Shown here: in pieces, positions 58,190 to 64,000 of the stretch
Layout of the letters: each line of letters opens with the position of its first letter
Position numbering within the stretch: position 1 is the first letter of the stretch
Assembly (NCBI GenBank): GCA_963082975.1
Contig: OY720349.1
Coordinates: forward strand, 45,489,962 to 45,553,961
DNA: 64,000 nucleotides
From: Labia minor
Lineage: Eukaryota; Arthropoda; Insecta; Dermaptera; Spongiphoridae
Direction of reading: 5' to 3'
Program-made: the position numbers and the translations under genes
Notes under the pieces: generated by a model
What the model was told of the DNA's origin: nothing
The model's database searches: none
The model's input: the letters and a program-made list of their open reading frames with translations, nothing else

Positions 58190-58480
58190 CTTTTCACTTT
58201 TACTGATTTTTATAGACCATAGATATCCTCCTCTCTTGGGAGAAAATTATCTACTAAGTGGACCTAGGAGAATCGAAAATTCTGAATATATTCGTCCAAC
58301 GGTCTTTTTCCTGAGTCACCACTCCATCCAACTTCTATTCTCTCTAACTTCCTCAAGTACTCCTTTATATTGTCTTCTCACTGCCTATTTGGCCTACAGA
58401 TCGCTTCTCAATTGATCTCCCCACAATCAACTTTCTGGCTTGCCTTTCTTATTTCTACTAACCATCCGCCCATCGCAAAA
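58190..58480 (-). pseudogene. possible retrotransposon C-terminal debris
   Basis: On the minus strand, frames near 58440-58290 read LIVGRSIEKRSVG and then, after a shift, RPNRQ-stop-EDNIKEYLRKLERIEV. The GRPxxRWxDNIKxDL pattern is common at the C-terminus of arthropod non-LTR reverse transcriptases. This differs from the family at 39490. Broken and without visible ends, so the assignment is tentative. Confidence 0.4.
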
Positions 58481-59409
58481 TATATACATTTAATTTACAT
58501 TGATTCTTTCTATTAAAATGTCATATTTAAATATTCATTTTTTAACATTAGAAATATACGTTTTAATTTAAACTGAGTAATACTTTGTCGAAATTTCAGA
58601 ATAATTAGTTTACCGAAATTTTTAACTTTTTAATATTTATCTTAGCGAGAATATTTAATCAAATATTGTCCGATTTGTCCATAATCCAGATTGATATTGC
58701 TCAATGATTATAGAAGAAGAAGAAACATAAATATATTCCTCTTCTAATTCATTAATCCTTCGAAGTTGCATGTGATTTCAAAATTTGGATATAAGATTTT
58801 ACTTTTTAAAAAATTTGAAATATTTGATGAAATTAGATAAATCTAGTAACAAGTTGCACCTCAAAATTTTCTAATTAATTAACTTTTTAAATTATTATTT
58901 GTGTATTAACATTTAAACCAATTTATTCTTTAAAATTCTTTCTTCTTTTTCTTTAAAATTTATATACGATTTAATATATTATTATTTTTTATTATTATTA
59001 TTTTTATTATTTTTTAATTTAAAAAATTCAAATTTATTAATTGTTTACAGGTTTACAGATTTAAAGAAAAAGCATTAGAAATATTAGTTTTCCAATTTTG
59101 TTTTAGTCATTACACTTTATCGATATAATAATTTTTATTTATAACAAATTTAAAAAATGTACCCAATTTTATAAAGACAAAAATTTAAAACAATTCCATT
59201 TCATCATTTGTCTAAAAAATTATATTTTTTTTATTCTTTATATAATCTATATATCATTTAGTAAGTAACAATTGAGTATTTAAACTAAAAACAAAAACAA
59301 AGATAATTTAATTTAGTTATTTTAAAAATATATTTGACTTCAAAAAACACTAAAAAAAAAATAATTTCTATTTTGTTTATTAGACATTGTTAAAATTTTC
59401 CGTCTACAC
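58481..59409. other. AT-rich stretch
   Basis: Nothing recognised. Confidence 0.4.
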
Positions 59410-59485
59410 CAGTGATTCCAAAGTGGTCTATATTGACCCCCATGGGTCTATGACAACCTGCAAGGGGTATACGTCAGCGAAAAAA
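59410..59485 (+). mobile_element. hAT-like left end, solitary
   Basis: CAGTGATTCCAAAGTGGTCT starts at 59410 and resembles hAT termini of the CAGTGNTTC type, with GACCCCCATGGGTC as a subterminal palindrome. No matching right end was found nearby. The open frame covering it (59387-59605) is spurious. Confidence 0.5.
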
Positions 59486-59630
59486 AAATTGAAAAGAAAA
59501 GTCCTAAGAAAATATTTAAAAAAATATAAACTGGTAGTTTATGACACAAAAAAAAAACAGACTTGGACTACACTTTTAATAAGAAAAGAAAAAATATTTA
59601 AATAAAATAAGAATAATTTAAAAATGATAA

Positions 59631-59759
59631 TCTTATATATAAAAATTAATCGCCAAATGTGTGTGTCTTGGTAAGGGCATCACTCAATTCTATGAAATTA
59701 CATCACATTATTCTTATATTCCTCTATTTGAATATAGACTTAGCGTTCTGATCAGCTAG
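59631..59759 (+). mobile_element. 129-bp mini-Helitron (family A)
   Basis: Starts TC (59631) after A and ends CTAG (59756-59759) before T. The interior keeps the ATCACTCAATTCTATGAAAT-type 5' motif (with CATCACATTATTCTTATAT as at 339-357) and the last 20 bp, GCGTTCTGATCAGCTAG, while almost everything else, including the left arm of the terminal hairpin, is deleted. Confidence 0.75.
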
Positions 59760-59869
59760 TTTAATATAAATATAATCTAAATATTTTATTAAATGAATTA
59801 AAAGTTAGAACTTTTAGAATAAATTAACTAATTGAAATGATATTTGAATATTAGAAATTAAAATAAAAA

Positions 59870-60130
59870 TTTATATATATATAACGGTTTTTTTGTCTGA
59901 ACATTGCTCAGAATTTAAAAATTGTTGCATATCTTACCGTCATGACCTCTAGAATTCAAAATGAAGTCTTAGAAGTTTTGTCTGTCTGTCAGTCCGGAAA
60001 ATTGTAACGTTATAGACATCAAATTGGCTGAACCGATTACTGAAAATGATTTTACAGGATATAATATTTATTATTAACCACAAAAATTAATTTTGAAAAA
60101 TTTATATAATGCTCCGTGTTGAAATGAAAA
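59870..60130 (+). mobile_element. Helitron A 5'-end fragment
   Basis: Matches 140-460: CATTGCTCAGAATTTAAAAA, CATGACCTCTAGAAT, a short GTCTGTCTGTCAGTCCGG tract, GGCTGAACCGATT, TGCTCCGTGTTG. It stops near 60125, just before the TIR element at 60161. Confidence 0.8.
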
Positions 60131-60160
60131 TTGACCAATCACTACCATTTCTAATTTGTG

Positions 60161-60386
60161 CCACTCAGAAGCCAAAGTGATTAACTCCACATATAAACAA
60201 ACTGAGAAAATGAAGCCCAAAATTCACAGTTTGTATTAAATTCAATGTTATTGATTACAGAAAAATGTATATTGCATTGCAATATTAAGATTATCAAGTT
60301 CATTATTCACTTCATATGTTGCAGATTACATTACATTACTAGCAAAATTTTAAAAATTGGAGTTAATCGGTTTGGCTTCTGAGTGG
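60161..60386. mobile_element. 226-bp TIR element
   Basis: CCACTCAGAAGCCAAAGTGA (60161) continuing to AACTCCA is mirrored at 60358-60386 with three mismatches in about 29 bp. The target duplication is not clear. No coding sequence. Confidence 0.75.
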
Positions 60387-60955
60387 TACATTTATTATTT
60401 ACCTATTACATATACATATATATAGATATACCCATAGATAAATGTAATTATATATATATATATATATAAGAAAAAACGTGATATATGAGTAACATATATT
60501 TTAAATTTTTTTTCAATAATTCCGTTTGATCTTTAAAATAAATATTCTGGTATTTTTATATAATTTCTTTAGTTTCTTTATTAAAAATAAATAATCCGAT
60601 TATTAATAAAAATATTTTTTCTAAGATGGAATTATCGACTGTGATTATTATTTAAATTAAATAGTAATATATTTTATCATTCAATCTATAGCGTAGGTAC
60701 TATGAAAGAAATGAGTGATGTGTATTGTATGTACGTAAAGTGCTGTGAACACTCAGAACGCAACAAAACGCAACGAAATCTTTAAAATTACATGACGATC
60801 GCATCCAAACAAAGGTATCTTCTTTTTTTATTATAGGTATTTGCATTTAATTTAAAGTTAGATCACATTCAACAAAGAATTCATAATTCAAAATTTAACT
60901 ATTTCCCCTCCACCACGTTTTTTCAAAATATAATAAATTTAATAATGAACTTAAA
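60387..60955. other. AT-rich spacer
   Basis: (AT)n near 60446-60468. A mixed patch at 60690-60830 without feature. Confidence 0.4.
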
Positions 60956-61184
60956 AAAAAAATGAATAAAAATTAAATTTTTTAAAATAATTTTTGTAAC
61001 TTTATATATATATATTAATTTAATAATTTTTTCATAAAGATTTTTGAATAGAATTAAGTTTAAATATTCTACTGATTCGATTTAACATGTTATCAAAAAC
61101 ATCATTAATTTTAAAAATTAATATATGTGTTTTGATTTTATTGGTTTGATTTTTAATTTCTATTAAAATGCTGGAGAAGAGCTT

Positions 61185-61335
61185 TAAGTAGAAGGCGCAC
61201 CTCCGCTCGACCCCGCTCGCCCCACTCCTTTCCCCTCTCCGCTTGGCCTACGCTTGCAGGCCGGCCGGCTGGCCTCGAGCGCATTGAGTTCCCATTCACT
61301 GAGGAGGGGAAGTCGGTGAGCGACCTATCCATCGA
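61185..61335. other. sharp GC-rich island
   Basis: The most GC-rich sequence in the window (GGCCGGCCGGCTGGCCTCGAG near 61260) between very AT-rich flanks, with several CpGs. A 62-codon minus-strand frame (61153-61341) is low-complexity (Arg/Gly) and probably not coding. Could be a promoter-proximal or untranslated segment. Confidence 0.4.
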
Positions 61336-62781
61336 AATCATTCCTTAATCATTCAATAATCAAGAATTAATTAAAAATTTCTTTATTTTTATTAATTAAA
61401 ATGATTAGTGAAGTTAAAAGAATATAAATATTGAATTTTATAAAATGCATTTTTATAACTTTTTACGATTATACTTATATATATATATATATATATATAT
61501 ATTTAAATTCAATAATTTTTTTTTTAAATCTTTGAAAAGAATTAAACTTAAATATTCTATCGATGCGATTTAAGATTTCATTAATTCAATTTTATTGAAA
61601 ATTAAATGAAAATTATTTAAACATTAAATAATCATATATAAAAGATTTAATTTTCGTTAAATATATTTGTTTAAATATTTTTTTTAAATGAAAATCATCT
61701 TTAAGATGTTCTGAAATTTTGAATATTAACTAGATAGTTTATTCTTAATTTTTTTTTAAAATACATGAAATACATAATTAGTCTGTGCTGTTTATTTTCA
61801 AAATTAATGTAAAAAATATTTGAATTATAATTTTAAATATTCTATGTATTATTTCTAATATCACTCCGTTTTTTTCAAATCCAAATCCGATTTATTACTC
61901 TCGAATCAATTATAATTCTACATCAGTGAGTTTGGTAAGTTAACATTAGTCCTTAATCTTAATCGATTCTTTGTATTAGTAATTCGCATAATTAATATAA
62001 ACATTTTCAATTTTACAAACAAATCTATTTATTTATTTTTTCTTCGAATTTCTTATAATAATTCAGAAAGCAAGGTTTATATTAATATTATATGATTATA
62101 TTTAAGAAAATTATTTTAAATGTGTGAATAAAAAAAATTATACTGAAAAAGTATTATATAATGCAGTTATTATCATTTGAAAAGAAATTGGTGGAAAATT
62201 GTAAACCTAAGCTTTTTTCACTCATTGCCAACACAGGAGACAAAATCAAATTATCACTGAAAATATACATAATGATATTTTAAAAGCATTTCATATCTAA
62301 ACTCAACACCATCAATAAAATTAATTTTCTCTTACAATTTCTTAAAATAAATAAATATAAGTAATTCAATAAAATAGAATAATATCCGAATGAATATTAT
62401 TTTATCAATTAAATTACCTTTAAAAAACATTTAAAAAATGAATAATATATGGACCATATTTCTATTTTATATCAATTACACCCAATATCATCTTAGTGAA
62501 ATTATAATATATAAACGCAGTTTGTTTCTACTGGCGCACCTCAAAATTTATTTAATAATTAGATTTTTAGTGACTATTAAATGAGTGTTATAATTTCATT
62601 TTTATTAGAACTAACCAATTATCAATCGTGTCCCTAGTATAGTGAGGAATTAAAGAAATAATATATATTTTTTTAATCTATACTCCTTTTAAATCAAATA
62701 TTATTTTATTTATTTTTTTGGTTTTTTCACACACACATTTCTTTGATATACATATCTAATCTTACTTTTTCTTATTTATAG

Positions 62782-62870
62782 AGGTGAGAGTGGGACATTC
62801 AATTCAAGTCTTAAAGTTATTCAAGTATTTTTCTAATCTACGAGATATCATCCATTTAGTGACTCTGAAG
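62782..62870 (+). other. exon-like core 1
   Basis: Pyrimidine-rich TTACTTTTTCTTATTTATAG precedes it and GTCAGTATT follows. One frame is open across it (VRVGHSIQVLKLFKYFSNLR...). Homologous to core 2. An untranslated or small coding exon is possible; transcript evidence is absent. Confidence 0.25.
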
Positions 62871-63176
62871 TCAGTATTTCTTATTATTTGATTTTTAAAT
62901 CAATTAAAATTTATTTTATCATAGATAATTTAATATTTAATTTTCTTTAAATATATTTATTTAAATATTTTATTAAATTGAAAATCATCTTTATGATGTT
63001 AGTATTATTTTCCGAAATATTTTTAATTTTCATGAATTTTTGTATCATAGAAAATATATAATTCAAAATCGATATAGATTTTAATGATATTTATATATTT
63101 TTATATATTTTTTTAATTTCCTTGTTAAAAATATCTAATCTTACTGAATTTTTATATTTAATTAAGCGAAAGAGAA

Positions 63177-63254
63177 GAGACCACCATTCAAGACTACGAG
63201 TTGGTCATCGAGTCTAATCTGTGAGATATATCAACTCTTTATTAACTCCGAGGT
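63177..63254 (+). other. exon-like core 2
   Basis: TTTTTATATTTAATTAAG before it and GTTAGTATT after it. Aligned with core 1 the matching frame reads ERE-TTIQDYELVIESNL and then has TGA where core 1 has CGA, so conserved coding is doubtful. Confidence 0.25.
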
Positions 63255-63300
63255 TAGTATTTATTATTAATTTGATTTTTAAATTTATTTATTTAAAAAT

Positions 63301-64000
63301 TTCATAATCTAATGTGTTATTTTTTTACTTCTATTTCCTGATTTATCTTCGTTCCTGCTACTCGATGTTGATTTGAATTCTTGATTACCTTCTCCATCTC
63401 TGATGATGATGAAATGATCTACTTAATACAGCTCACCAAATGTAAGTAATCATCGTTATTTATTTGGCATGAAACACTTTAAAAATGGGTATACATTTTA
63501 TTCATTCCAAAATATAAATGTAATATTTCAAGTAAAGTTTAATCTAATAGAAAGTATAAAATTGGATTTATATTGATTTTTTGTTTGTTTTGATAATATT
63601 ATTTAGGGGAAACATATTAAACTATATATAGAATTTAATCAGATCAGGGAATTTCAGAGTACATCTGTTAAGAATGAGGAGCATTGATCGAGGAGGCAGA
63701 AGAGATAAAGGTATTTAGAATTGGTAGGTTTCGATCTTCGCTAATCGTTGATATACCCGTATATTTTATTGTTAGGGATTTACAGAAGGTTGCCTCCTAC
63801 TTCCATCGAGGGATGCATGTCCTCATCTTACTAATCAATATATTAGATTAGAATTAATAAATAAAAAAGTGCGGGTTAATAAGACAAGTGCCATACCAAT
63901 ATTTTAAGGGAAGAGTTGCATGAATTGCATGCCAGGTCTGAATTGTGCCTTTTTGTATTGCTGAGAGTGTAATTGAGGTGGATCGGATGAATGAGCATTC
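63301..64000. other. mixed-composition end of window
   Basis: 63340-63450 and 63650-64000 are less AT-rich. ATTTCAG (63651-63657) and AAAG-GTATTT (63708-63717) could bound a short exon with ATGAGGAGCATTGATCGAGG (63675). Unsupported by any protein similarity I recognise. Confidence 0.25.

Larger units (their letters stand above)
60956..63300 (+). repeat. diverged tandem repeats with exon-like cores
   Basis: 60960-61130 resembles 61440-61620 (TTTAAATATTCTACTGATTC against TTAAATATTCTATCGATGCG). 61650-61710 resembles 62935-63000 (TGAAAATCATCTTTAAGATG against TTGAAAATCATCTTTATGATG). 62745-62895 resembles 63130-63270, about 385 bp apart. The last pair share a polypyrimidine tract, an AG, a core of about 95 bp and a GT. 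No known transposon ends. Confidence 0.6.

Noticed and set aside
59387..59605. 72-codon lysine-rich frame
   Set aside because: Starts across a hAT-like terminus and continues through A-rich sequence; composition artefact.
1..64000. Bacterial, organellar or viral segment
   Set aside because: No operon-like coding, no rRNA or mitochondrial gene order, and no viral protein recognised on either strand.

Overview
The window is strongly AT-rich eukaryotic DNA, dense in short A/T runs and microsatellites. I found no host protein-coding gene, rRNA gene, canonical tRNA gene or CRISPR array. It reads as intergenic or intronic sequence of an invertebrate. An arthropod is the best guess, from the mix of Buster-type hAT, mariner, Helitron/DINE-like elements, tRNA-derived SINEs and 5'-truncated non-LTR retrotransposons. 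A copepod-like crustacean would fit, but the sequence alone cannot name the species.

The one convincing intact coding sequence is a 619-residue hAT transposase at 9442-11301. It sits in a complete 3.3 kb element (8362-11687) with hAT-type terminal inverted repeats (TIRs) and a perfect 8-bp target site duplication (TSD), GCATAAAG. That TSD fits the nnnTAnnn pattern of the Buster group. This is the window's strongest result: a probably recently active, possibly still autonomous transposon.

The rest is built from repeat families. Helitron A (full-length at 128-2414 and, reversed, 43063-44812; a 129-bp deletion derivative at 59631-59759; several end fragments) has a 5' TC, two tandem 3' hairpins and a CTAG end between A and T. 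Three of its copies carry the 3' part of one reverse-transcriptase retrotransposon just inside the 3' end, as an ancestral capture would. Family B (16822, 28489, 32321, 26350 and fragments) has short subterminal inverted repeats, a GTCY microsatellite and a terminal hairpin, the plan of DINE-1/Helentron-associated elements. Families A, B and E share a GTCY tract near +100-140 followed by a similar motif. There are also three mariner derivatives, four further hAT-type miniature elements (three with clean 8-bp TSDs), other short TIR elements, foldbacks, two tRNA-derived SINE families and a composite family X present as two large inverted copies.

Layout: 1-7300 Helitron A, mariner and hAT derivatives; 8.3-11.7 kb Buster; 11.7-24 kb family E, SINE, family B, foldback and Helitron fragments; 24.3-33 kb composite X, family B copies, Helitron end and retrotransposon; 33-43 kb retrotransposon, short TIR elements and a small unassigned ORF (39204); 43-51.4 kb reversed Helitron, mariners, composite X and a hAT derivative; 52-60.4 kb SINE, family E and Helitron pieces; 60.9-63.3 kb diverged tandem repeats with exon-like cores. 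Between the elements lie GC-richer, apparently single-copy islands every few kilobases. These are the best candidates for host function (cis-regulation or untranslated exons), but nothing in them is decisive.
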